Made by a program: the position numbers and the translations under genes. Positions 1-12,248 of a DNA stretch of 64,000 bases are shown one piece after another; within the stretch, counting starts at the first letter, position 1; the number at the start of each line of letters is the position of its first letter. The DNA is from Streptomyces macrolidinus (GTDB taxonomy: Bacteria > Actinomycetota > Actinomycetes > Streptomycetales > Streptomycetaceae). A model generated the notes under the pieces. It made no database searches and was not told the origin of the DNA. It worked only from the letters and a program-made list of their open reading frames with translations. The stretch covers positions 61,706 through 125,705 of the forward strand of contig NZ_JAMWMR010000021.1 of assembly GCF_023887685.1 (NCBI RefSeq), given 5' to 3'.

Positions 1-1
1 G

Positions 2-487
2 GCCGCGGCGGACGAAGCCGAGGAGTATCTGCAACAGGCCGCCGGACGGCTGACACCGGCCGAGCGGAGGCTCGTTCGCGAGCTCACCGAGCGGCTGCGC
101 TGCCTTCCACCGCTGCCGCTCGCGTTCGTCCACGGCGCTGCCCGGCCTCGGAACCTCCTGTGGTCCCCGGCTTCGGCGCAGGCCTGCTGGATCGGCTTCG
201 AACGGGCCCGATTCGCCACCGTGGTACACGACTTCGTCCCGATGAGCTGCGGGATCTGGGCGGAACGGCCCGAGTTGGCGGCGGCGTGCTTCCGGGGCTA
301 CGGCCGCGAATTGGTACCCGAGGAGCACTACGCACTGAGAGGCCTTGCGGCCCTCGACGCGGTGCGCTGCCTGGTCCGGGGCCCCGCGCACCATGACGCC
401 GCGACGACCGCGCGAGGAAGACGCACGCTGGACCAGCTCACGGCAGGGGCGTTCGGGGAACTCCACGCCCTCGCTCGGAGTCGCTGA
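2..487 (+). CDS. C-terminal part of an aminoglycoside-phosphotransferase-like protein lacking catalytic residues (5' end outside window)
   Basis: The open frame enters from the left edge, so only the last 161 residues are visible. The layout matches the C-lobe of the APH/choline-kinase family, which transfers phosphate from ATP to small molecules. The Brenner loop normally reads HGDxxxxN but here reads HGAARPRN, so the catalytic Asp is Ala. The metal-binding Asp of the following D-F-E type motif is replaced by Gly (WIGFERA). The distal helices look ordinary, with no stop or frameshift. The family is recognised from these two motifs and their spacing. A pseudokinase or decaying gene is the inference; a true phosphotransferase is unlikely unless catalysis is rewired. 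Confidence 0.65.
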   Translation, partial: AAADEAEEYLQQAAGRLTPAERRLVRELTERLRCLPPLPLAFVHGAARPRNLLWSPASAQACWIGFERARFATVVHDFVPMSCGIWAERPELAAACFRGYGRELVPEEHYALRGLAALDAVRCLVRGPAHHDAATTARGRRTLDQLTAGAFGELHALARSR

Positions 488-678
488 CCGACGCATCCAC
501 GAGGCTGTACCATGCCGGGGCGCGGCCCCGTGGCCCCCGGCTCGACGGCACCGGGAGAGGAGATGCCCCGGCGCGGCCCCGCTCGTTCGGGGAGCAGTAC
601 GAGCAGCGCGCCGAGGAACAGACCCAGTGCGGGCAGCGTCGGGAAGCGACCGTCATGGGCCAAGCCCTGTACGGCGAA

Positions 679-1161
679 TCAGGTCAGCGCGGCGGCTGTT
701 GCGGCCAGGCCCAGCCACAGCCGCCAGGGACGGCGCGGGTCGGCGTGCGGGCGAGCCCACTCGTACAGCAGCGAGAGCACGTGCTCCAGCGGTCCGAGCG
801 CAACCACCACACCGGTCATGACGATGCCGAGCACCACCAACCACGGCACACGCAGGGTCCACCAGGCCGAGGAGGCGAACGCGGGCTCGGGGGCGAGTCC
901 GGTCAGATAGAACGCGGCGGCGACGAGCAGCATGTGCCACAGGTACAGGGTCATGCTGGCGCCACCCACCGGCCGCACCACCCGCCCTACGCGTTCGCGG
1001 TCCGTCAACCGCCGTGCCCACGGGGCGACCAGAAGGCACAGTCCCACCTGGGCCACGGTCCAGGCCAGCATCGCCGCCGACGGCGGATTGGTGTGCGGCC
1101 CGGCGCGCGGCAGGTGCGGCGGAGAGCCCGTGTCGCAATCAAGCTGTGCCCTGTACGACAC
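679..1161 (-). pseudogene. Truncated acyltransferase-3-like membrane protein (C-terminal remnant)
   Basis: This 160-residue frame resembles only the last third of an acyltransferase family 3 membrane protein. It has about three hydrophobic helices, and the segment MTLYLWHMLLVAAAFYL is typical of the C-terminal helices of that family. Full-length members have about 10 helices and 350-400 residues, with a catalytic His near the N-terminus that is absent here. The first 25 residues have no family character, and the only upstream start is a GTG without a good ribosome binding site, 20 bases after the arsR-like gene ends. I infer a deletion remnant. A small independent membrane protein is the alternative. 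Confidence 0.5.
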
Positions 1162-1183
1162 CGGGTGTGGTCGCGCGTTGACC

Positions 1184-1555
1184 TTACGAGGGTCGGCTGG
1201 TGGTGTCCGGGGACAGGGCCGGACTGAGGTCGGCCTGGCGCAGTTCGGCCAGCAACTCGCTCTGCCCTGCGAGCAGTTCGGTCAGGATGCGGCGGGCCGC
1301 GCGCAGGAGTTCGGCGACGTCGCCGCCGGCGAGCGCGTAGCTGACGGTCGCGCCCTCCCGTATGGACACCACGATTCCCGAGCGGCGCAGGACGGCCAAC
1401 TGCTGCGAGAGGCTGGACGGTTCGATCCCGATCTCGGCGAGCAGGTCACGTACGGGGACGGGACCGCGCTGCAACAGTTCCAGGACCCGGATACGGACCG
1501 GGTGTCCGAGCATGCGGAAGAACTCGGCCTTGGCCTGGTAGAGGGGGACCTGCAT
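1184..1555 (-). CDS. ArsR/SmtB-family winged-helix regulator (paralogue 1)
   Basis: This 123-residue cytoplasmic repressor starts MQVPLYQAKAEFFRMLGHPVR. The helix-turn-helix spans about residues 30-65 and includes SSLSQQLAVLRRSGIV. There are no cysteine pairs for metal sensing, so the ligand is unknown. The ATG at 1555 was chosen over a longer frame to 1717 because homology begins there and the paralogue at 27390 starts in the same way. The two proteins are very similar through the whole winged helix. A GAAGA-N2-TCTTC palindrome lies about 150 bases upstream, and two copies stand before the paralogue's operon, which suggests a shared operator. The target genes are not evident from this locus. 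Confidence 0.9.
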   Translation of the reverse strand: MQVPLYQAKAEFFRMLGHPVRIRVLELLQRGPVPVRDLLAEIGIEPSSLSQQLAVLRRSGIVVSIREGATVSYALAGGDVAELLRAARRILTELLAGQSELLAELRQADLSPALSPDTTSRPS

Positions 1556-1702
1556 GGTGAGTGGCTCGCTCCCTGCCGCGTGACGGGTGGTGTGCTGGGC
1601 GCGGCGGCCCGGTGTGTGCCGCCGCGGGCTGTCCTGCGGACCGATCCTCGCGGCTCCGGCCCCGCACACCCGTGAGATTGCTCTGATCTGGATGTGTCCA
1701 GA

Positions 1703-1716
1703 TGAAGAAGTCTTCA
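1703..1716. promoter_or_regulatory. Candidate ArsR operator (TGAAGA-N2-TCTTCA)
   Basis: A 6+2+6 inverted repeat with a perfect outer match stands between the roadblock gene and arsR paralogue 1. The same core, GAAGA-N2-TCTTC, occurs twice at 27142-27153 and 27159-27170 in front of the second arsR operon. Recurrence beside two paralogous regulators is the argument for operator function. No binding data exist in the sequence. Confidence 0.5.
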
Positions 1717-1753
1717 ACTCGTGGGTGTGCGGAGGCAGTGACGGAAGGGCTGC

Positions 1754-2128
1754 TCAGACCTCGAGGTCGGCCTCGATGCGCTTGAGCTGGTGGCGGGCCA
1801 TGGCGAGGTTGGACCGTTCCCTGTCGAGCACGAGGTAGAGGAACAGCCCGTTGCCGCCTCGGCCCGTGAGCGGGCGGATGAGGTGGTACTGGCTGCCGAG
1901 CGTGATGAGTATGTCCTCGATCTCGCCCTTGAGGCCGAGGTGTTCCATGGTGCGGGTCTTGGCGCGGATCACGTCCGTGTTGCCCGCCGCGGCGACGGTC
2001 AGGTCGAGGTCCTTGCCGCCGCCCAGGGTGCCCAGCGCCATACCGCTGGTGTAGTCCACGAGGGCCGCTCCCAGGGAGCCCTCGATCGAGGTCATCATCT
2101 CCTTGAGGGAGATCTCCACATTGGCCAT
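1754..2128 (-). CDS. Roadblock/LC7-domain protein
   Basis: This 124-residue single-domain protein has the alternating beta-alpha pattern of the roadblock/LC7 fold. It includes GSLGAALVDYTSGMALGT and a C-terminal helix rich in Arg and Lys. Bacterial members act as small GTPase partners or regulators (MglB-like), often next to sensor kinases and GTPases in Streptomyces conservons. Here no GTPase or kinase is adjacent, so the partner is unknown. The ATG at 2128 has a strong ribosome binding site (AGGAGGAG) eight bases upstream. The 376-base region in front of it holds a stem (2223-2253) that may belong to its leader. Confidence 0.85.
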   Translation of the reverse strand: MANVEISLKEMMTSIEGSLGAALVDYTSGMALGTLGGGKDLDLTVAAAGNTDVIRAKTRTMEHLGLKGEIEDILITLGSQYHLIRPLTGRGGNGLFLYLVLDRERSNLAMARHQLKRIEADLEV

Positions 2129-2222
2129 ACCGGTGTCTCCTCCTGGTCACTCCTGACCCGGGCGTCTCCCGCCGGGCTGGTGCCCTGGACCTTACGGACT
2201 GTGCGCAACCGGTAACCGGCTT

Positions 2223-2253
2223 GCTTCGGGATTGATCGAGAGAGCCCCGAAGC
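2223..2253. promoter_or_regulatory. Hairpin in the divergent region between the roadblock and serine-hydrolase genes
   Basis: GCTTCGGG at 2223-2230 pairs perfectly with CCCGAAGC at 2246-2253 around a 15-base loop. It lies 95-125 bases upstream of the roadblock start. Nearby, TGATCGC occurs as a direct repeat (about 2275-2310) in a relatively AT-rich stretch that probably holds the promoter. No function is established. Confidence 0.35.
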
Positions 2254-2390
2254 GACGACAGATGTGCGTTCTCTGATCGCTTACGTACGAAGAGTGATCG
2301 CATCGCCCAGCGAGGTTCAGGGTTCCGGGTTCGGCATTCGACGCCCGTGAACGTGACGGCGGCCACACCATCACCCATGACCCTCACCAC

Positions 2391-2404
2391 ATTCGCGCGC
2401 GAAT
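2391..2404. promoter_or_regulatory. Perfect 14-bp palindrome upstream of the secreted serine hydrolase
   Basis: ATTCGCGCGCGAAT is a perfect self-complementary 14-mer about 100 bases before the gene at 2505. A second inverted repeat, CTACG-TT-CGTAG, lies at 2451-2462, about 45 bases before the start and close to where a promoter would sit. Both could be operators; the second could instead be an RNA stem. Which regulator binds is unknown. Confidence 0.4.
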
Positions 2405-2504
2405 CCGGCCCGCAGTGACACCGATCACCGCGTCACCTGGGGTGTTTTGTCTACGTTCGTAGGCGCATGCCCCCTTCCCCCAAGAACTGTTGAGGCCTGC
2501 CTCC

Positions 2505-3464
2505 ATGCCGTACCGTCTCTTCTCCCTGTCACGTCCGCACTCGATGGGCGGGCACCGGGGCAGGCGCGCCGTCGCCTGCGCCGGTGTGATCCTCGCGTCC
2601 GTGACGACGTTCCTCTCGCTCGACGCGATCACCGCGGAACCCGCCCGCGCGGCCACGTCGTCGTCGCACACCGACACCCACGAGGGAGCCGCCGGACCGA
2701 TGGAGAAGAAGCCCGAGGCGCGCGTGACGGCGGCGGTGCTCAGTCTGGACGGCGCACATCCCGAGCCCACGGTCTACGGGGCCGACACCCCGTACGACAC
2801 CGCGAGCATCATCAAGGTCGACATCCTCGCGGCGGTGCTGCTCCAGGCCCAGGACGAGGGGCGGTCCCTGACTCCTCAGGAAGAGGAGTACGCGAAGGCC
2901 ATGATCGAGCACAGCGACAACGACTCGACGAGCGCCCTGTGGCGGCAGATCGGGCTGGCGCCGGGCCTCGAGGCGGCCAACAAGCGGCTGGGCCTGACCG
3001 CGACGAAGGGCGGCCCCGGTCCTCTGTGGGGGCTCACCCAGACGACGGCGAGTGACCAAATACGGCTGCTGCGCGTGCTGTTCGACACCGGCCCGGCCAC
3101 GCACACGAAGGCCACGGACGCCACAGACGCTTCGGTCGCCAAGGACGCCAAGGATGCCGAGGACTCCACAACTCTGAACGAGGCCTCCCGCGCCTACATC
3201 CGGACGCTCATGGCCCATGTCGCCGACGACCAGGCGTGGGGTGTCTCGGCGGCCGGGCCCGGAGCCGAATGGGCGCTGAAGAACGGCTGGTTGCAGCGCA
3301 GCACGACCGGGCTGTGGGACATCAACAGCGTCGGGCAGGTCACCGTCGAAGGACACCGCTACCTCGTCGCCGTTCTCTCCGACGGCAACACGTCGATGAA
3401 GGACGGCATCTCGGTGGTGGAGCACGCGGCCCGGACGGCCGTGTCCTCGGCCTCCGCCCGGTGA
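2505..3464 (+). CDS. Secreted beta-lactamase-like serine hydrolase
   Basis: A 319-residue protein exported by a Sec-type signal (basic start, hydrophobic core about residues 23-40, cleavage near ARAA). The mature part has the penicillin-recognising fold: SxxK as S101-I-I-K104, then S137-D-N139. The late KTG triad appears as KNG in WALKNGW. No Glu of the class A omega loop was recognised, so I infer a peptidase-like or otherwise diverged hydrolase of the cell envelope, not a resistance enzyme. An Ala/Asp/Lys-rich linker (roughly residues 205-235, KATDATDAS and AKDAKDAED) interrupts the domain. The ATG at 2505 was preferred to a TTG at 2490; a start at 2544 is also possible. Confidence 0.8.
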   Translation: MPYRLFSLSRPHSMGGHRGRRAVACAGVILASVTTFLSLDAITAEPARAATSSSHTDTHEGAAGPMEKKPEARVTAAVLSLDGAHPEPTVYGADTPYDTASIIKVDILAAVLLQAQDEGRSLTPQEEEYAKAMIEHSDNDSTSALWRQIGLAPGLEAANKRLGLTATKGGPGPLWGLTQTTASDQIRLLRVLFDTGPATHTKATDATDASVAKDAKDAEDSTTLNEASRAYIRTLMAHVADDQAWGVSAAGPGAEWALKNGWLQRSTTGLWDINSVGQVTVEGHRYLVAVLSDGNTSMKDGISVVEHAARTAVSSASAR

Positions 3465-3503
3465 TTCGGCCGGGTCCACGTCCGGTGATTCGGCCGGGTC
3501 CAC
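3458..3503 (+). repeat. Two direct 22-bp repeats beginning inside the serine-hydrolase stop region
   Basis: The 22-base unit starting CCGGTGATTCGGCC occurs at 3458-3479 and again, identically, at 3482-3503, a period of 24. The first copy includes the TGA stop codon of the preceding gene. The remaining 250 bases before the lipase gene contain looser CGGTCG-GGTGAC echoes but no gene that I can support. Recent slippage duplication or a transcription-end element are both possible. Confidence 0.7.
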
Positions 3504-3757
3504 TCCCACTGGCTGCCCACTGACCCGGCCGTGTCCACCGGTCGAGTGACGGCAGGGAGACCGCCGGTCGGGTGACACCCCTTCGGGTGACATCGGCCCG
3601 TAGGGCCGCCCACCACCGCGCTGCCCGGCCCCGTACCCCTCCCCCGTCCGGTGCGGGGCGCCGCCCGGCAGCACAGCCCTCGGCCTCGCTCAACACGGAT
3701 CGACACAGCGTGACGGAGCTGACCCCCGCTGTGAACGGGCCGTGCTAAGGCAGAGGT

Positions 3758-4570
3758 ATGAGACAGTCCCGAATCGCGGCCGGTGTGACCTCCCTCCTTC
3801 TCACCGCCGCCTGCGCCCTCACCGGCGCCACGTCCGCACAGGCACTCCCGCACACAGCGGCGGCCCGGGGCTATGTGGCCCTCGGCGACTCCTACTCCGC
3901 CGGTGTCGGAGCCGGTCGCTACCTCGGCTCCAGCGGCGACTGCCTGCGCAGCAGCCAGGCCTATCCCGCCCTGTGGGCCGCCGCCCACGCGCGCTCGTCG
4001 TTCAGCTTCACCGCCTGCAACGGCGCCCACACGACCGATGTCCTCGGCCGCCAGCTCGGCCCGCTCAACAGAAGTACGGGCCTGGTGAGCGTCACCGCGG
4101 GCGGCAGTGACTCGGGCTTCTCCAGTGTCATGAAGAACTGTGTGCTGCGGGGCACCAGCGCGTGTCTGACCTCCGTCGCCGGGGCGCGCAGGTACATGGA
4201 CAAGACGCTGCCGCGCGACCTGGACCGTCTCTACACCGGCATCAGGCGGAAGGCGCCCGTCGCCCATGTCGTGGTCATGGGCTATCCGCATCTGTACCAG
4301 CTCAACGGCAGGTGCGCGGCGGGTCTCGCGGAGACCTCCCGGTCGGCCGTGAACAACGCCGTCGACCATCTCAACACCGTGATCGCGAAGCGCGCCGCCG
4401 ACCACGGATTCACCTTCACCGATGTCCGGGCCGCCTTCCGCGGACACGAGATCTGCTCCACGAGCCCCTGGATGCGCAGCATCAACCTGCTGGCTCCCGT
4501 CGAGTCCTACCACCCCACGGCCCTCGGCCACTCCCGCGGCTACCTGCCCCTCTTCAACCGCACGACCTGA
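3758..4570 (+). CDS. Secreted SGNH-family lipase/esterase
   Basis: A 270-residue exported hydrolase. The signal peptide covers about residues 1-30 (cleavage near AQA-LPH). The SGNH blocks are clear: GDSYSAGVG with the nucleophilic Ser near residue 45, an oxyanion Gly and the block III variant TAGGSDSGF around residue 110, and the C-terminal SYHPTALGH carrying the catalytic His. Six or more Cys suggest disulfides, as in the extracellular Streptomyces GDSL lipases, which hydrolyse lipid and aryl esters. Block III has Asp where Asn is common (GGSDSG, usually GGND). It appears monocistronic. Confidence 0.9.
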   Translation: MRQSRIAAGVTSLLLTAACALTGATSAQALPHTAAARGYVALGDSYSAGVGAGRYLGSSGDCLRSSQAYPALWAAAHARSSFSFTACNGAHTTDVLGRQLGPLNRSTGLVSVTAGGSDSGFSSVMKNCVLRGTSACLTSVAGARRYMDKTLPRDLDRLYTGIRRKAPVAHVVVMGYPHLYQLNGRCAAGLAETSRSAVNNAVDHLNTVIAKRAADHGFTFTDVRAAFRGHEICSTSPWMRSINLLAPVESYHPTALGHSRGYLPLFNRTT

Positions 4571-4770
4571 CGTACCACGGCGGCCGGGCGCCCGGTTGTG
4601 TGCGCGGCTCACGCCTCGCGATCGAACGCGCGCCGCGAACACGGCGCCGCGCACTCGTTCCGATCGGCGATTGAGCCGGGGCACGGGATTCGAGAGCGTG
4701 GAGCGCGTCGGATCACGGGGCGGGGACGCACCACGCATCACTCCGCTCCCGCATCACGTGTCACGCATCA

Positions 4771-4790
4771 GGCCCCGGTTCGCCGGGGCC
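4771..4790 (+). terminator. GC-rich hairpin with TTCG loop between the lipase and SH3-like genes
   Basis: GGCCCCGG and CCGGGGCC form a perfect 8-bp stem closed by a TTCG tetraloop, a very stable combination. It ends 22 bases before the next start codon, so it may end lipase transcription or sit in the leader of the SH3-like gene and influence its translation. Confidence 0.5.
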
Positions 4791-4812
4791 GGAACACCAA
4801 CGGGAGAATCAG

Positions 4813-5160
4813 ATGTTCGGCATGAAGACGAAGCGCGCCCTCGCTCTGAGCGGGGCGAGCGCCGCCCTGGTCGGCGCGGGAATGCTCGCCGCCACGCCCG
4901 CCCTGGCCTCCACCATGGTGGTGGCCTGGAAGCACGCCAATGTGCACGCGGGTCCCGCCGTCGGTGAACGCAACGTCAGCTTCGTCAATCCCAACCAGAG
5001 CTACACGGGGCTGTGTTGGCTCGAAGGCGACCTGGTCACCGACGGTGGCATCAGCAACCGCAACTGGGTCCGCCTCCAGCTCAACTCCGGCGGCATCGGC
5101 TACGTCAGCGCCATCTACCTGAAGGGCAACGACAAGGGGAACGTGCCCAACCACTGCTGA
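4813..5160 (+). CDS. Small secreted SH3-like protein
   Basis: A 115-residue protein with a signal peptide ending near residue 33 (PALAS). The mature domain of about 80 residues has the short beta-rich pattern of bacterial SH3-like domains: VHAGPAVGERN, then NWVRLQL and IGYVSAIYL. Such domains bind cell-wall glycans or peptides. Two Cys (CWLEG and the terminal NHC) could form a disulfide. The ribosome binding site GGGAGAA precedes the ATG; a second in-frame ATG follows three codons later. It is followed by a strong hairpin, so it is likely transcribed alone. The precise role is unknown. Confidence 0.75.
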   Translation: MFGMKTKRALALSGASAALVGAGMLAATPALASTMVVAWKHANVHAGPAVGERNVSFVNPNQSYTGLCWLEGDLVTDGGISNRNWVRLQLNSGGIGYVSAIYLKGNDKGNVPNHC

Positions 5161-5176
5161 TACAGCGGCTGGTGGT

Positions 5177-5205
5177 GGCGTCCGCCCGAACTCCGGGCGG
5201 GCGCC
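5177..5205. terminator. Terminator between convergent SH3-like and P-type ATPase genes
   Basis: A 12-bp stem (5177-5188 with 5194-5205, one G-U pair) closes on the five-base loop AACTC, 17 bases after the SH3-like stop. There is no T-tract, as is usual in Streptomyces. It can serve both converging transcripts. Confidence 0.75.
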
Positions 5206-5239
5206 GCCGTCGTCTGTACGGGCACAGTGACGGTGCCGT

Positions 5240-9826
<4,587 letters not shown>

Positions 9827-10015
9827 CCGCGCGCCACCTCCCGAGCAGGCCGGTCCCTCGGTCTCTCGTCCTGTTTCCGGTCATCATGACCCGCTCCGAA
9901 GGCCCCCGCCTGTGCTGCTGATCCGAACGGCTCCCGGCTCGCAGGCCTCTGAGCGCGCGGGTAGCTTGCACTCAGCGGGGGGCCGACGTCCCGGACCCAC
10001 GAACGGATGTGAACC

Positions 10016-10456
10016 GTGACCACGCCGAAGACCCCCGGCAAACGCCCGGCCACGACGAAGACCGGGACGTCCCGCCCGGCCGCGAAGGCGACGCGCACCC
10101 CCCGCACACCCCGGTCCGGTACGCAGCCGGTCGCGAAGGCCGAGCGCGCGCCGCGGTCCTCACCTACGCAGCCGGTCGCGGCGTCGCCGAAGACGGACCC
10201 CGGCGGCCACACGATCACCCTCACCGTGCCGACGCTCGGCGAGGCCGCCACCCGGGCGCTCAACGCGGCGACGACGCCTGTGGCCACCGCCCGGCGCCTC
10301 CTGCCCGTCAAGGGCGGCCTGCCGCTGTACACGGGTCTCGGCGTCCTGACGGTCGCAAGCGTGATCGAATGGCCGGTGGCCCTCGGTATCGGTGTCGGCT
10401 ACGCCGTTCTCCGGGCCCATGGCCACCTCGTCCAACGCCCCGCGCGGGAGCGGTGA
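10016..10456 (+). CDS. Basic-tailed small membrane protein
   Basis: A 146-residue protein diverging from the P-type ATPase gene. Residues 1-60 are rich in Lys, Arg, Pro and Thr, with repeated TPR/PRT and QPVA units, and are probably disordered and cytoplasmic. Residues 70-135 contain one or two hydrophobic segments (GLPLYTGLGVLTVASVIEW, then PVALGIGVGYAVL). The GTG at 10016 is used; no strong ribosome binding site is visible. The divergent placement suggests, without proof, a link to the pump, for example as a small regulatory subunit. I do not recognise a named family. Confidence 0.65.
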   Translation: MTTPKTPGKRPATTKTGTSRPAAKATRTPRTPRSGTQPVAKAERAPRSSPTQPVAASPKTDPGGHTITLTVPTLGEAATRALNAATTPVATARRLLPVKGGLPLYTGLGVLTVASVIEWPVALGIGVGYAVLRAHGHLVQRPARER

Positions 10457-10525
10457 GACGACGACTCGTACCCGCGGCCTCACCCACGGCGACAGCGGTC
10501 GCACGGTGTTCCGTGGCAGGGCACT

Positions 10526-11725
10526 GTGGAAGGCATGGGCGCCAGACGTCAACATGTCGCACGTGTCTGGCAGCCGTGGCTGTCGAGCCACGTGCTGCTG
10601 CTGATACCGATCACCCTCATCGTGCTGATCACGTTCGCCGACGTCGTGACCCCGCGCGACATCGTCCTCAGTCCGCTGCTGGCGATCGCGCCCGCGATCA
10701 CGGCGTGGTTCGAAGGCCCCCGGGTGACCGCCTTCATCGGTGCGCTGGCCGTGGCGGGCCAGGCGCTCACCGGGTGGAGACACGATCTGCTGCTGTCCCG
10801 CAACATCCTGGCTCCGATGGCCGCTCTGGCGATCCTGTCGGGCGTGGTCGTGTTCTTCTGCGTGGTCCGTGACCGGCAGCGGCGTCAGCTCGCGCAGGTA
10901 CGGACGGTCGCCGAGGCCGCCCAGCACGTCCTGCTGTGGCCGCTGCCCACCCAGCTCGGCCCGCTGCAGCTCGCCTGTCTCTACCAGGCGGCCGAGGAGG
11001 AGGCCGAGATCGGTGGCGACCTGTACGCCGCCGCTCGTACGGACAGCGGGGCGCGGGTGATGATCGGCGACGTGCGCGGCAAGGGCCTGCCCGCCCTCGG
11101 CGAGGCCGCCCTGCTGCTCGGCGCGTTCCGTGAGGCGGCCCATCAGCACGCCTCGCTGCCGCGGCTCGCCGCCGCGCTGGAGCACAGCATCGCCCGCTAT
11201 CTCACGGACTTCGAGCCCGAGCACGAGGGCGAGGCGGGCGAGCGCTTCGTGACCGCTCTGCTGCTGGAGTTCCCCGACGACGAGCCCGTCATCCGGATGA
11301 CCAGTTGCGGCCATCTCGCACCCATGCTGCTCGGCCCGTACCACACCGTGACCATGCCCAGCCTGCATCCCGCGCCGCCGCTCGGCATCGGCCTGACCGA
11401 TCCCGACCAGCACGCTCTCGATGTGGTGCCGTTCGGCCCCGGCGACACCCTGCTGCTCTACACCGACGGGATCATCGAGGCCCGCGACCGGCACGGCACC
11501 TTCTATCCGCTGGCGGAACGCGCCGCCCAGTGGGCCGGCCACCACCCCGAGGCGCTGCTGCACCATCTCCAGCGCGATCTGATCGCGCACACCGACGGGC
11601 GGCTGGACGACGACGTGGCGCTCATCGCCATCCGTCGCACCCCGGTCCCCCACCCGGGCCACCACCTCGGGCGCACCTTCCAGACCGGCGCGTTCCGCTA
11701 TCCCTCCGAGAGCACGGAGTCGTAG
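10526..11725 (+). CDS. Membrane-anchored SpoIIE/PP2C serine phosphatase (paralogue 1)
   Basis: A 399-residue protein with three or four N-terminal membrane helices (about residues 20-115), a short linker, and a SpoIIE-type PP2C domain (about 150-370). Metal-ligand motifs are visible as EIGGDLYAA, VMIGDVRGKGLPA, LLLYTDGIIEARD and DDDVALIAI. These enzymes dephosphorylate anti-anti-sigma factors and so release stress sigma factors. The N-terminal segment probably senses a membrane or surface signal. It is closely paralogous to the protein at 59076, including the opening MEGMG. The GTG at 10526 is kept because the paralogue conserves the same five residues; an ATG at 10535 is possible. Confidence 0.88.
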   Translation: MEGMGARRQHVARVWQPWLSSHVLLLIPITLIVLITFADVVTPRDIVLSPLLAIAPAITAWFEGPRVTAFIGALAVAGQALTGWRHDLLLSRNILAPMAALAILSGVVVFFCVVRDRQRRQLAQVRTVAEAAQHVLLWPLPTQLGPLQLACLYQAAEEEAEIGGDLYAAARTDSGARVMIGDVRGKGLPALGEAALLLGAFREAAHQHASLPRLAAALEHSIARYLTDFEPEHEGEAGERFVTALLLEFPDDEPVIRMTSCGHLAPMLLGPYHTVTMPSLHPAPPLGIGLTDPDQHALDVVPFGPGDTLLLYTDGIIEARDRHGTFYPLAERAAQWAGHHPEALLHHLQRDLIAHTDGRLDDDVALIAIRRTPVPHPGHHLGRTFQTGAFRYPSESTES

Positions 11726-11743
11726 GGCTCCTGATCACAGGCG

Positions 11744-12178
11744 TCAGCCGTCGTACGGCCAGTCTTCCGTTCCGGGACCGCCTCCGGCGGTGAGGCGGCG
11801 ATAGGCGGCTCTGGCATGGGCCAGCCGGGCGACCGTCGTCCCCACGAGCGCGGCGCCGAGCAGGCAGGCCAGCCAGCGCGTGTCACGGCCCTCGGCCCAG
11901 GTGAGGGTGCCGGCGGGCGGGATGGCGAAGCCGTTGAGGAACAGCCAGCACAGGACGGCCGTGCCGGGAGCGGCGGTGAAGCGTGCGCACAGGCTCAGCA
12001 GGACGGCCATCAGGGACAGCCCGATCAGAGCGAGGCCGGGGCGGTCAGGGCCCACGACGGTGTTGAGGGACACCACCAGTACGAGGGCACCGCTGAAGGC
12101 AGCGGTCCATATCAGCGGGGTGGCGACGGGCTCAGGGACGGGCCTGGCCCCGTTGCCGAGGGACACCCACTCGATCAT
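11744..12178 (-). CDS. Four-helix integral membrane protein of unknown function
   Basis: A 144-residue protein with four predicted membrane helices between residues about 20 and 125, linked by short loops and ending in a charged tail (AHARAAYRRL). The helix spacing resembles small DUF4118-like sensor membrane modules, but no kinase domain is attached. The ATG at 12178 is preferred over an upstream in-frame start at 12202 because AAGGAAG lies at suitable distance. It runs convergently toward the SpoIIE phosphatase and starts 70 bases after the end of the PucR gene, so it could be the last gene of that transcript. Confidence 0.6.
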   Translation of the reverse strand: MIEWVSLGNGARPVPEPVATPLIWTAAFSGALVLVVSLNTVVGPDRPGLALIGLSLMAVLLSLCARFTAAPGTAVLCWLFLNGFAIPPAGTLTWAEGRDTRWLACLLGAALVGTTVARLAHARAAYRRLTAGGGPGTEDWPYDG

Positions 12179-12248
12179 GCAGATGCTTCCTTCCGATCGC
12201 ACGGTCTCCGGCGATGTGTATGTACTCGCACACGTGAGAGGGTCCGCA

